Source of the DNA: Pseudomonadota bacterium
GTDB taxonomy: Bacteria > Pseudomonadota > Gammaproteobacteria > JAKAQQ01
Reading direction: 5' to 3'
NCBI GenBank assembly: GCA_021798115.1
Contig: JAJZYM010000002.1
Coordinates: forward strand, 111,159-147,026
DNA length: 35,868 bases
Position numbers and translations under genes: made by a program. Of the stretch, positions 15,495-24,125 are shown one piece after another. Under the pieces are notes generated by a model. It saw nothing but the letters and a program-made list of their open reading frames with translations. It was not told the DNA's origin and made no database searches. How positions within the stretch are numbered: position 1 is the first letter of the stretch; each line of letters begins with the position of its first letter.

Positions 15495-17822
15495 TCAAGA
15501 CATTTTGTTTTCTGAAACGGTCACCGTGTAATCTTTTCCAAGCCACGTTCCGTCCAGCCATCGGACCGTAAACGATACGGTCGAGCCGGGAGGGCGGTCT
15601 TGCATCGGAAGAGTGGCCTGATGCATGCCCAACCCGCACGGAGCGGTCGGAAGTTCCCGAACATCGTTCCAACCGTCCTGCCCGTAATGCACAAAGCCGG
15701 GGTGGGCTAGAAGGATCGTGAGCGGTAGCCCGCGGGGAAGATCGGTAAGGGGGCATCCCAGGCTCCACGTCGCTGTGTGGCGGGGAGGACGTTCTCCATT
15801 GCAGTGCCGCACGACAGGAGCGGGCCGGTCGAAAATCGATCCTTGTGCCCGTGAAAGGTAAAGTTTGACGAATTCGGCGTGCGCCCACACGAGCGGCATG
15901 GCCGATCCAGAGGGCCGGCCGGGGTAGAGCCTGTGCTCGGGGATGGGTTCGGTGTCCCAGACCTGCTCTGGAATGAGCCCCGCCCGTCCCGTCATCCGGG
16001 TCATGGCACGAAGATAAGGATAGGGATCCTCTCCGCGCGCCAGTGCGTAATGCCCCCGCTCGCCTGTTAGGAGCGGCCACCCTCTTCCGATACCGGATCC
16101 GTCGAAGGGGTTCCCGTTTTCGTGTTCGCCGTAACCGTCATTATTGTAACGATGCCAGACGGGTCCGGACGGCGTGTCCACGCGAAGCAGGAGATCCGCC
16201 AATCGAACCGTCGCGTCCACATAGACGTCATCGGGTCGACGGATTCCGTAACGGACAAGCTGGAGAAAATCGAGAGCAACCTGCTCAGAGGCCTCGGGGG
16301 ACAGATTGTCGGATCTGTTGTGGACCAGAATGCGTTGGTTGAACGCGTGTTTGTCGCTCAGCACCGACCTCGGGGCGACACGAACGTAGTGCCCCGGAAG
16401 GCCGTGCTTTTGATCCAGCACGGTCCCTGTCACGACACACCAGTCCTCGATCATATGGTTCCATTCGTCTGCCAGGCGCAACGCCAGGGCGGCGTCGTTG
16501 CCCTCGAGAAAATCCGCGCCGGCAATCAAGGCGCCGATGATCACGGCGAGCGTGAAGGGGTTGACGCCTTCGTCTTCTTCCCAGCGGTCTTGATCGCTGA
16601 CCGGGCCGTGGCGGACCAGATACGACAAAGCCGCGCGCACCATGGGACGCACGGCGATCCCGTGGAGAGCATCCCGCTCGTGGAGGCTGGACGCCAAGAG
16701 GACGGGGAAAGCGGTTTCATCCAGCTGGATGCCTTGCCAGTAAGGGCGCCCTCCAAGCCATTGATTCTGGAACCAGTGGCCGTCGTCCTGCTGGCTGGCG
16801 ATCAGGTAGGAAAGAACTTCTCGGGCCTCTTCAACCATTCCGAGGCCCAAAAGAGCCGAGGCGCTCTCGCAAAGATCCCGGGGCCAGACGAGGTGGTAAC
16901 CGCCTGCGCTCGACGAGCTTCCACCCCAGGGCGTGGCCAGTGAGGCCACGAGCGCGCCGGGAAAACTCTTGCACTTGTGGGTCTTGAGGACGCTGGCGGA
17001 ACGCGCCAGGGTGGCCGCATCCTCCGGCGGGCAGTGGGCCGGAGGGATGACTCTGTCGAGCCAGTCTGTCCAGGTTTTTTGGACGTAATGCCAGGAAGAC
17101 TCGAACGGGATGGTGACGGCTGCGCGTGCCAAGGTGGCCGCGGCGGAAGCACTCGTTGAAAAAGCTAGAACCAAAACCCCTTCACGAGCGAGGTCGGCAG
17201 CAAGCGTGATGTCGCCGGGGCCCGCGGCGTCGGAGACCTTCACCAAACGTCCGTCTTGAGCGAACTGGGTGACGAGATCGTCGTGAGCGAACGTGGCAAC
17301 GTGAGCACGCGTGATGCAGTCAATCCCGTGCTGGCCCGCAACAACCGCAAGTCCGTAAGGGGCACGTTCCGCCGTGAGCGCCTGAAAACCGGCACGTGTG
17401 AACAAGCGTCCCTGTTGGCCGTCGGCGACCTCGCCCAAACGTGGCGCAAGCTCGAAATAGGGGTGAAGGTTGGCGTCGCCTTTGAGCTGATAGGACACCA
17501 ACAAAGCGTCGCGGAAGGGATCCGGGGAGACGCGGAGGGTCAGGTGAAAGCGTTTGTGTTCGTGATGAAGAACGACGGTCGGGACCCCCGGCTTGACCTC
17601 TTCAACCCGGGAGCAATCCGTTGCGGAGAGATCCATCCAAAAACCGAATCCGTCGGCGACGAGGAAATTGAGGCTCTTGATCTGCGGAAAATCCACGCGC
17701 GGGTAAAACACTTCAGTCACCAAGCCACCGGCAACGGTAAACCAGAGTCGCGGGTTGTCGAGGGCGCAACCCACAAAGTCTTTGTCCGCGCGTGTCCAAG
17801 AGGTGGGGGAGGAAGGAGGCAT
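15495..17822 (-). CDS. Glucoamylase, GH15 (glucan 1,4-alpha-glucosidase), cytosolic
   Basis: This 775-residue enzyme should release glucose from the non-reducing ends of alpha-glucans. The N-terminal beta-sandwich domain of bacterial glucoamylases occupies roughly residues 1-260 (ALDNPRLWFTVAGGLVTEVFYP). The (alpha/alpha)6 barrel follows: GGYHLVWPRDLCES (308-321), DRWEEDEGVNPFT (412-424), whose Glu pair corresponds to the general acid of the bacterial family, and LIPEQVWD (616-623) with the general base Glu619. A further 120-residue C-terminal beta-rich region follows. There is no signal peptide or membrane segment, so it should act inside the cell, probably on glycogen or maltodextrins. It starts 18 bp after gspF, hence probable read-through from the secretion genes, and precedes the pentose phosphate genes. 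A role as a type II secretion substrate is unlikely without an export signal. Confidence 0.93.
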   Translation of the reverse strand: MPPSSPTSWTRADKDFVGCALDNPRLWFTVAGGLVTEVFYPRVDFPQIKSLNFLVADGFGFWMDLSATDCSRVEEVKPGVPTVVLHHEHKRFHLTLRVSPDPFRDALLVSYQLKGDANLHPYFELAPRLGEVADGQQGRLFTRAGFQALTAERAPYGLAVVAGQHGIDCITRAHVATFAHDDLVTQFAQDGRLVKVSDAAGPGDITLAADLAREGVLVLAFSTSASAAATLARAAVTIPFESSWHYVQKTWTDWLDRVIPPAHCPPEDAATLARSASVLKTHKCKSFPGALVASLATPWGGSSSSAGGYHLVWPRDLCESASALLGLGMVEEAREVLSYLIASQQDDGHWFQNQWLGGRPYWQGIQLDETAFPVLLASSLHERDALHGIAVRPMVRAALSYLVRHGPVSDQDRWEEDEGVNPFTLAVIIGALIAGADFLEGNDAALALRLADEWNHMIEDWCVVTGTVLDQKHGLPGHYVRVAPRSVLSDKHAFNQRILVHNRSDNLSPEASEQVALDFLQLVRYGIRRPDDVYVDATVRLADLLLRVDTPSGPVWHRYNNDGYGEHENGNPFDGSGIGRGWPLLTGERGHYALARGEDPYPYLRAMTRMTGRAGLIPEQVWDTEPIPEHRLYPGRPSGSAMPLVWAHAEFVKLYLSRAQGSIFDRPAPVVRHCNGERPPRHTATWSLGCPLTDLPRGLPLTILLAHPGFVHYGQDGWNDVRELPTAPCGLGMHQATLPMQDRPPGSTVSFTVRWLDGTWLGKDYTVTVSENKMS

Positions 17823-17840
17823 ATCAGGTGTCCGGCAGGG

Positions 17841-19067
17841 CTAGTGAATCAGGCGGTTCAATTCGAAAATGGGAAGCAGTATCGCCAAAACGATGGTCAG
17901 CACAACGCCCCCCATGATCAGGATCATGGCGGGCTCAAGCACGCTAAGAAAAGTTCCCACAATACTTTCGAGTTCGCGCTCTTGATTTTCAGCCGCACGG
18001 GCCAGCATGGCATCGAGTTGCCCGCTGGTTTCGCCGCTCGCAATCAGATGAATCATCATCGGAGGGAAGAGGCCGCTCTGTCGAAGAGCCGCCGCGAGCG
18101 AGCGGCCTTCACGCACCCGGTCCGTGGCTTCATCGACCGCCGCTTTCATCGGAGCGTTTGTGATCACCTCCCCCGAGATCCGAAGCGCGTCGAGAACGGG
18201 AACTCCGCTTCCTGAAAGAATGCTGAGCGTGCGGGTGAAGCGGGCAGTATTGAGGCCGCGAATGACGCGCCCGATCAGGGGGACGCGAAGGGCAAACCGA
18301 TGCACCCGGGTTCGAACCCGCGCGTTGCGGTATGTCCGGCGGGCCGCAAAAATCAGCCCCGCCAACACGATGACGAGAAAAATACCGTCGTGGCGTACGA
18401 GATCGCTCACCGCAATGAGAGCACGTGTTAGAAACGGTAAGCGATGCCCAAGATTCTGAAAGACCGTGACGATTTCGGGCACGACATAGACAAGCAGTCC
18501 GGTGACGATCAGGACGGACATCGCCACGAGGAGCAGGGGGTAAACCAGAGCCAAACTGACTTTCTGATGGACAAGCTGGCGGTTCTCGGCGTAATCGGCG
18601 AGCCTCTCCAAAACCGCCTCGAGGTGGCCGGACTGTTCTCCCGCGGCCACGGTGGCCTGGAAGATTTCGGGGAAAACATGCGGAAAGAGACGTAATCCCT
18701 CGGCCAACGTCCTCCCCTCGAGGACACGGGCTCGCACGGACATGAGCATTTTGCGCATCCGTTCGTTGGCGTTCTGTTCTGCCGCTGTGAGCAGTGCTTC
18801 CTCGACGGGAAGTGCCGAGCGGATCAGCGTGGCCAGCTGCCGTGTCACCAGGGCCAGCTCCTGAGGGCTAACGCCCCGAGCCTGCCACCAACGTACAGTG
18901 AGCGCGCGTTCGCTCGCGGCGGCTTTCTCTTCTGTGGTTTCGATCTGGACCGGAATGAGCCCCTCTTCACGCAACTGTTGTCTGGCCGCGCGGGCGCTGT
19001 CGCTCTCAACAATGCCACGCCGATGGCGGCCCTCGCGGTCCAATGCGGTGTAGCTGAAAACGGCCAT
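17841..19067 (-). CDS. gspF: Type II secretion system inner membrane platform protein GspF
   Basis: GspF is the polytopic platform protein that couples the GspE ATPase to pseudopilus assembly in the inner membrane. The 408-residue protein has the full family layout: an N-terminal MAVFSYTALDREGR segment, a first cytoplasmic GspF domain (PQELALVTRQLATLIRSALPVEEAL), membrane helices near 172-198 and 228-247, a second GspF domain with TARFTRTLSILSGSGVPVLDAL, and a C-terminal helix (PAMILIMGGVVLTIVLAILLP). LIASGETSGQLDAML is the second copy of the AGExSG motif of the first domain (AAGEQSGHLEAVL). The ATG lies 2 bp after the gspE stop. PilC of type IV pili is the nearest alternative, but the gspC and gspD neighbours decide for type II secretion. 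Confidence 0.95.
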   Translation of the reverse strand: MAVFSYTALDREGRHRRGIVESDSARAARQQLREEGLIPVQIETTEEKAAASERALTVRWWQARGVSPQELALVTRQLATLIRSALPVEEALLTAAEQNANERMRKMLMSVRARVLEGRTLAEGLRLFPHVFPEIFQATVAAGEQSGHLEAVLERLADYAENRQLVHQKVSLALVYPLLLVAMSVLIVTGLLVYVVPEIVTVFQNLGHRLPFLTRALIAVSDLVRHDGIFLVIVLAGLIFAARRTYRNARVRTRVHRFALRVPLIGRVIRGLNTARFTRTLSILSGSGVPVLDALRISGEVITNAPMKAAVDEATDRVREGRSLAAALRQSGLFPPMMIHLIASGETSGQLDAMLARAAENQERELESIVGTFLSVLEPAMILIMGGVVLTIVLAILLPIFELNRLIH

Positions 19068-19069
19068 CG

Positions 19070-20602
19070 TCAGTCTGCGCGCGTCACGCGCAGCACTTCT
19101 TCAAGTGTGGTGATGCCTTGTGCGACACGGTCGAGCCCGTCGTCGTAAATGCTCGGGCTTTCCGTGCGGGCTTGCTGCTCGATCTCTTGTTCCCCGCGGC
19201 GATCGTGAATCATTTGGCGGATCTTGCTGCCGACGGCGACGAACTCGTAAATGCCTGTGCGACCGCGAAACCCCGTGCGGTGGCAGAATGTGCACCCGAC
19301 AGCACGATAAAGGACAGGATGGTCGGGGTTCGGGAAGCGACCGGCCAACAGACGCTGTTCGTAGTCCCCGGGCTCAAAGGCTTCCCGACATTTGGGACAC
19401 AAGACCCGCACCAGTCGTTGGGCCAAAAGCCCGACAAGGCTGGATGCGAGCAGGAACGGTTCAATCCCCATGTCGAGGAGACGTGTGATGGCACCGATCG
19501 CCGTATTCGTATGCAGCGTGGAAAGAACCAAATGTCCTGTCAGGCTGGACTGGACGGCGATCTCGGCCGTTTCGAGATCGCGGATCTCGCCCACCATAAC
19601 GATGTCCGGATCCTGCCGGAGAATCGCGCGGAGGCCGCGTGCGAACGTCATGTCAACCTTGTTGTTGACCTGTGTTTGCCCGATACCGTCGAGGTAATAC
19701 TCGATCGGATCTTCGACGGTCATGATATTCCGTGTCCGGTCGTTGAGACGGGTCAGGCCCGCGTAAAGAGTCGTCGTTTTTCCGGAACCTGTCGGTCCGG
19801 TGACCAGGATGATGCCGTGCGGGAGGTGGATGATTTCGTCGACTTTGCGGAGTGTGTCCGCCGGCATGCCGAGCTGCGAAAGATCGAGACGTCCCGTCTG
19901 CTTGTCAAGCAGTCTGAGAACGACGCGTTCGCCGTGTCCCGACGGAATAGTCGAAACGCGCACATCAACTGCGCGACCCGCAAGGCGGAGTGAGATCCGT
20001 CCGTCCTGGGGGAGGCGTTTCTCGGCAATATCTAGGCGTGACATCACTTTGATGCGTGAAACCACGAGCGGGGCCACAGCGTGCCGGGATTGGAGTACTT
20101 CCTGAAGCACCCCGTCGATGCGCATGCGAACGATGAGTCGATTTTCAAAGGGCTCGATGTGGATGTCGGATGCGTTGTTCTTCACCGCTTCGGAAAAAAG
20201 GGCATTGATCAATCTGATGATCGGGGCGTCGTCGTTGCTTTCCAGGAGGTCTTCAGGTTCGGGAAGTTGCTCCGCGACATCGGCAAGATCCGTGCTGCTT
20301 TGCAGTCCCTCCATAATCGCAATCGATTGTTCGTTTTGTTCCTCGTAAGTCCGTTGCAGCAAACGCGCGAATGTCTCGTCGTCGACGGGTTCCACCGTGA
20401 TGGTCGTTCCGAGATGGCGTTGAAGTTCAAGAAAGGCTGCCGAGGGCACATCCTTTCGGGCCATGATCACAAAACGGCCATCCTGATGTTCGGTCAGCAG
20501 AAGGCCGTAACGGCGAGCGAATGCAAAAGGAAGTCGTCGTGCGCCCGATTCTTGTTCGGTGGTTGCAGGCTGCTCTGAGGAGAAAGGGAGATGTGCAGCC
20601 AT
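19070..20602 (-). CDS. gspE: Type II secretion system ATPase GspE
   Basis: GspE is the hexameric cytoplasmic ATPase driving pseudopilus extension. Residues 20-120 hold an N1/N2-type domain that would contact GspL. The catalytic core has NNASDIHIEPFE (143-154), MSRLDIAEKRLPQDGRI (188-204), Walker A GPTGSGKTTT (270-279), the Asp box MTVEDPIEY (295-303), Walker B IVMVGEIRD (335-343) and the His box LSTLHTN. The Cys4 zinc motif is present as CPKC (403-406) and CTFC (438-441), a feature of GspE and PilB ATPases. I take the ATG at 20602, whose A is shared with the gspD stop (TGATG); a GTG one codon earlier also exists. It is followed 2 bp later by gspF. Confidence 0.96.
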   Translation of the reverse strand: MAAHLPFSSEQPATTEQESGARRLPFAFARRYGLLLTEHQDGRFVIMARKDVPSAAFLELQRHLGTTITVEPVDDETFARLLQRTYEEQNEQSIAIMEGLQSSTDLADVAEQLPEPEDLLESNDDAPIIRLINALFSEAVKNNASDIHIEPFENRLIVRMRIDGVLQEVLQSRHAVAPLVVSRIKVMSRLDIAEKRLPQDGRISLRLAGRAVDVRVSTIPSGHGERVVLRLLDKQTGRLDLSQLGMPADTLRKVDEIIHLPHGIILVTGPTGSGKTTTLYAGLTRLNDRTRNIMTVEDPIEYYLDGIGQTQVNNKVDMTFARGLRAILRQDPDIVMVGEIRDLETAEIAVQSSLTGHLVLSTLHTNTAIGAITRLLDMGIEPFLLASSLVGLLAQRLVRVLCPKCREAFEPGDYEQRLLAGRFPNPDHPVLYRAVGCTFCHRTGFRGRTGIYEFVAVGSKIRQMIHDRRGEQEIEQQARTESPSIYDDGLDRVAQGITTLEEVLRVTRAD

Positions 20603-22728
20603 CACGCGTGAATATGTGTCGGGCGGGCCGCGGTCGTGGAACCGGGTGCGTGCGACAGGGCTCCGTGCAGACGGCGAGACGTCAGGGGTGGCAACACGGG
20701 CCGATGGCTGCGCGGCATCAACGGAATTGGCCTCTCATGCCGCAGTTCCAAAGCACGAAGGAATCTGTACGCTCGAGCAGTCTGGATTCCCGTTTGTGTC
20801 CGCGTCCGGAGAATGGTGGGTTGCAGGAACACCATGAGGTCTTGTTTTTGCTTGGATGTACTGGCGTAACGGAAAAGGTACCCGAGCAACGGTATGTCGC
20901 CCAGCAGAGGGACTTTTTCCTTGGTTTCGCTGATCTGATCGCTGATCAGGCCCCCCAGGACAATGATCTGATGATTGTTGGCGATCACCGTCGTCGAGAT
21001 TTTGCGGTTGTTGGTGATCAGATCAATCGCCCCCTGAACGGACGGAGCCAGGCTTGAGACTTTTTGCTTGATGTCGAGGATGACGCTGTTTCCCGCGCTG
21101 ATCCGAGGTTTGATCTGCAGAGTGATTCCTACTTCGTGCCGTTCCACGGTCTGAAAGGGGTTGACCACCCCCGCGCCCGCTGTTGACGCGGCGGACGTGT
21201 ACGCGTACTGCCCCGTCAGAAACGGGACGCGTTGCCCAACCTCGATTTTGGCCTTCTGGTTGTCGAGTGCAACTACGCTGGGTGTCGACAGAATGTTCGT
21301 GTTGGTGTTCGAGGCGAGGGCATTGAGAAGAGCCGCGAAACTCAAGCCGTTGTTCACGATGCGACCCACACCGAAGAGCAGGCCATCGGGGATGTTGATG
21401 GACGCGAGGGGGGAGGCCGTGACACCCGTCGACGTTGTTGTGCCTGTGCTCGTCAACCCTCCACTCGTCAGCCCCTCGTAAGCTTCGCCGAGCTGGACCA
21501 CACCCGTGCCGGTTCCACTGAAGTTGGTGAGGCTCGCCGCCCCGGCACCCAGAGCAGCCCAAGTGATGCCCAGCTGAGCGGCAGCGTTGGAAGTCAGTTC
21601 GGCAATGATGGCCTGGACAAGAACTTGCGCCCGTCGAACGTCGAGCTGATCGATGACGCTGCGGATCGATCGCATCAGTTTTGCCGGTGCGGTGACCACA
21701 AGGGCATTGATCGAGTCGTCCGCAACGACGACGGGGCGAATCCCGGAGGATGCCGCAACGCCTTTGCCGTGAGGCTGCTCGTGACCGATGGCCTTGACGT
21801 AGGCCTCAAGAATCTTGGCCATGGTTTTGGCTCGCGCGTAACGCAGCCGTATGACCTGAGTGTTGCCGCCGTTACGCACCGGATGATCAAGACTGACGAT
21901 CAACGCTCGCAATTCAAGGCGCTCAGAGCGTGAACCCGCGATCAGAATGCTGTTGGTCCTCGGATCGGCGACAAGTCGGATCGGGATGGCCTCGTCTGAT
22001 TGCTCGCCTCGATAGAGCGTGTTGAGCAACCGCACGACGTTGCTGGCGGAGGCGTAATGAAGAGGAACGACGTCGATCCCCATCGTGCTTGGCCTATCAA
22101 CCCGTCGAATGATACGCAACATCCGAGCAACGTTTGAGGCTCTGTCCGAAATGATCAGCATGTTGGACGGTGTGTACGCCGAGAGTTGCGCCGACGGGCT
22201 CATGAGAGGGCGGAGAACGGGCACCAGCTGCGCCGCGTTGGTGTAGCGCAACCTCACCACCTCTGTGACCGGTTCCTCGCCCGGGACACCGGGAGCAAAA
22301 CCGACGGCTCGACCGGGCATTTGGTGAGCCGAAAGCGAAGGAACAATTTTGTAGGTGTCGTTTCCTACAGGGATGGCGGCGTAGCCGTGCACGGCCAGCA
22401 TGGCCAGAAACGTGGCGTACACCGCGTCCGGCGGGATGGGGTGGGTCGAGATCATGGTGATATCGCCTTGCACCCTGGGGTCGAGAATAAAATTCTTGCC
22501 CGTGACGCGACTGATCATGCGCACCACACTGGCGATGGGTGCGTGCTTGAAGTTAAGAAGCGTTCCTTGCGCGTGGCCCGTTTGTGCTGGCGTGGCTTGA
22601 GCGGAACATCCGAGTGAGGCAAAAAAGACCGCCGCAACCAGAACGAAGAGACGAATCCGTCTTGGTCCGATCGGCGGCAACGAGGAGAAGGGCGATGCGG
22701 GCATGAGTGGCAGGGTCCGTTTTTTCAA
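20602..22728 (-). CDS. gspD: Type II secretion system secretin GspD
   Basis: GspD forms the outer-membrane channel of the type II system. The 708-residue precursor has a signal segment (IRLFVLVAAVFFASLG, about 25-40). It is followed by the N0 domain (LLNFKHAPIASVVRMISRVTGKNFILDPRV), repeated N1-N3 secretin domains (VVRLRYTNAAQLVPVLRPL; VVPLHYASASNVVRLL; VIRLRYARAKTMAKIL), a Gly/Thr/Ser-rich stretch, and the C-terminal secretin domain ending with VPLLGDIPLLGYLFR. The 70 residues after it are basic and His/Pro-rich and may be a pilotin-binding tail. The signal ends in LGC, so a lipid anchor is possible but unproven. The TTG start at 22728 overlaps the gspC TGA (TTGA); ATG at 22704 is an alternative and still keeps the signal peptide. 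Confidence 0.95.
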   Translation of the reverse strand: MKKRTLPLMPASPFSSLPPIGPRRIRLFVLVAAVFFASLGCSAQATPAQTGHAQGTLLNFKHAPIASVVRMISRVTGKNFILDPRVQGDITMISTHPIPPDAVYATFLAMLAVHGYAAIPVGNDTYKIVPSLSAHQMPGRAVGFAPGVPGEEPVTEVVRLRYTNAAQLVPVLRPLMSPSAQLSAYTPSNMLIISDRASNVARMLRIIRRVDRPSTMGIDVVPLHYASASNVVRLLNTLYRGEQSDEAIPIRLVADPRTNSILIAGSRSERLELRALIVSLDHPVRNGGNTQVIRLRYARAKTMAKILEAYVKAIGHEQPHGKGVAASSGIRPVVVADDSINALVVTAPAKLMRSIRSVIDQLDVRRAQVLVQAIIAELTSNAAAQLGITWAALGAGAASLTNFSGTGTGVVQLGEAYEGLTSGGLTSTGTTTSTGVTASPLASINIPDGLLFGVGRIVNNGLSFAALLNALASNTNTNILSTPSVVALDNQKAKIEVGQRVPFLTGQYAYTSAASTAGAGVVNPFQTVERHEVGITLQIKPRISAGNSVILDIKQKVSSLAPSVQGAIDLITNNRKISTTVIANNHQIIVLGGLISDQISETKEKVPLLGDIPLLGYLFRYASTSKQKQDLMVFLQPTILRTRTQTGIQTARAYRFLRALELRHERPIPLMPRSHRPVLPPLTSRRLHGALSHAPGSTTAARPTHIHA

Positions 22729-23600
22729 AGAGCAGAGGTGGAGGGGAGGCTGATCACAAGATCGGCGCCGTTGCGCTCAATGCTGAGCACGATCGGAACA
22801 TGTTGGTTCGCGAAGCGCTCAATGAGATTGTAGCCCTGCAATGGGTTTGTCAGTTTAACTCCATTCACGGCTGTAAGAAGATCCCCGGGGCGAAGGCCCA
22901 CGCGAGTAAAAAGGGAAGAATTGGGCCCAGGGTAGAGACGAATACCTGTAAATTGGCCGTTTGTGTAGACAGGGAACGGCCGCAAATAGTTCATGAGATT
23001 CGAAGGGTGTGCCAGTAACCGAGCCGCAAAAGTTGGAGGCCGTTTGGTACGCCCTGGCTGGGGCGGGCTCGGTACGGTCTGGGTGCTGAAACTCCGAGCT
23101 CGGGTGAAAGCGACGGACTGCAGGGTCCCCTGATAGCGCAGAATGACCCTATCACGGTGAACGCTGACGATTTGAGCGCCGCCCGGGATGGCGCCTCCGA
23201 CACGGTAAACACGGGCAATATCATTCATCTCCAAAATTGCTAGGGATTCACGGCGATCTGGAAGAACCGCGACGCCTATGAGTTTCAGCGCCAGGCTTGA
23301 AGGGGCTATCCCCCCACCCGTTGAACCGTGGTGCGACGGAGGAGGGATCCCGAAAGGGTCATCACGATCGAGGAGGGAAGACGACGATCGCGAAATCAGT
23401 ACTCCTCTCGGCCCGAGAGCCGGCGATCGTCCAACGGGGAGCAACTCGGAAGAAACTGTCCAGAAAAAAGGAGCCAGAGCGAACGCCAAAAGTACGACGA
23501 AGACGTACGGAAGGCCCGAGGGAGCCATGCCGACGACACGCCGACCCGCGCGCATGGTCCCGCTGACCCACGGTGGTATTTCCTTAGCGCGTGAACTCAT
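22725..23600 (-). CDS. gspC: Type II secretion system protein GspC (HR and PDZ domains)
   Basis: GspC is a bitopic inner-membrane protein linking the platform to the GspD secretin. The 291-residue protein has an N-terminal basic segment, one membrane helix (LPYVFVVLLAFALAPFFWTV, about 29-48), a proline/serine-rich linker, and the periplasmic homology region (LALKLIGVAVLPDRRESLAILEMND...YRVGGAIPGGAQIVSVHRDRVIL). It ends in a PDZ domain near 215-285 (FTGIRLYPGPNSSLFTRVGLRPGDLLTAVNGV). It is the first gene of a gspCDEF run; gspG-M are not in this window. The gene diverges from clpS across about 200 bp. A minus-strand TATGAT at 23709-23714 might be a -10 box, with no -35 evident. The start is not backed by a strong Shine-Dalgarno sequence. 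Confidence 0.9.
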   Translation of the reverse strand: MSSRAKEIPPWVSGTMRAGRRVVGMAPSGLPYVFVVLLAFALAPFFWTVSSELLPVGRSPALGPRGVLISRSSSSLLDRDDPFGIPPPSHHGSTGGGIAPSSLALKLIGVAVLPDRRESLAILEMNDIARVYRVGGAIPGGAQIVSVHRDRVILRYQGTLQSVAFTRARSFSTQTVPSPPQPGRTKRPPTFAARLLAHPSNLMNYLRPFPVYTNGQFTGIRLYPGPNSSLFTRVGLRPGDLLTAVNGVKLTNPLQGYNLIERFANQHVPIVLSIERNGADLVISLPSTSAL

Positions 23601-23795
23601 CGCAACTCGTACGCGTGACGGTCATCCTGTTAACGGCGGCATGGTACGCGCCGAACCGGTATCTACCCCAGGCTCGCGAAGCCAAAAGCCAGCGAAGCAA
23701 GCCTTCTCATCATAGCGGACCGGGAGAGCTTTGGGGAGAATCGGGGTCAGAATGGGCCGGTCTGTTTATCCCCCGTGACCGGTAAGGGGCTGGGG

Positions 23796-23801
23796 TACAA
23801 T
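23796..23801 (+). promoter_or_regulatory. -10-like TACAAT directly before clpS
   Basis: TACAAT ends 6 nt before the clpS ATG, so a start site 7 nt downstream would coincide with the first base of the ATG. No Shine-Dalgarno sequence lies between. If used, this promoter gives a leaderless mRNA. The -35 region is poor (GTGACC with a 15-bp spacer). Confidence 0.35.
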
Positions 23802-23807
23802 CGGGCC

Positions 23808-24125
23808 ATGAGCATCTCTTCCACCGACGGCCAAGTCAGGACCTCGCCCGACAAGTCAGCCACGGATATCAGGCGGCCGCGTCTCTACCGTGTCGTTCTG
23901 GTCAACGACGATTACACCCCTATGGACTTCGTCGTGGATGTCCTCGAAAGGTTTTTCCACATGGAGCGTGTGAGCGCCACCAAGATCATGTTGCTCGTAC
24001 ACACTCAAGGAAGGGGGATTTGTGGTGTCTACCCGCGAGAGATTGCGGAAACAAAGGTTGATCAGGTCATGCGTTACGCGCGACGACATCAGCATCCTCT
24101 GTTGTGCGTTATGGAGAAGACGTGA
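23808..24125 (+). CDS. clpS: ATP-dependent Clp protease adaptor ClpS
   Basis: ClpS binds N-degron substrates and delivers them to ClpA for degradation by ClpAP. The 105-residue length equals the family norm. A flexible N-terminal tail (1-24) precedes the core [20 protein letters not shown] (27-46), where Asn33 and Asp34/Asp35 match the E. coli residues that grip the N-terminal amino group. His65 in LLVHTQGRG matches the conserved His of the pocket. [15 protein letters not shown] follows. The ATG at 23808 fits the family; an upstream in-frame start at 23775 would add an unlikely 11 residues. The stop overlaps the clpA start by one base (TGATG), so the two are coupled. Confidence 0.96.
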   Translation: MSISSTDGQVRTSPDKSATDIRRPRLYRVVLVNDDYTPMDFVVDVLERFFHMERVSATKIMLLVHTQGRGICGVYPREIAETKVDQVMRYARRHQHPLLCVMEKT

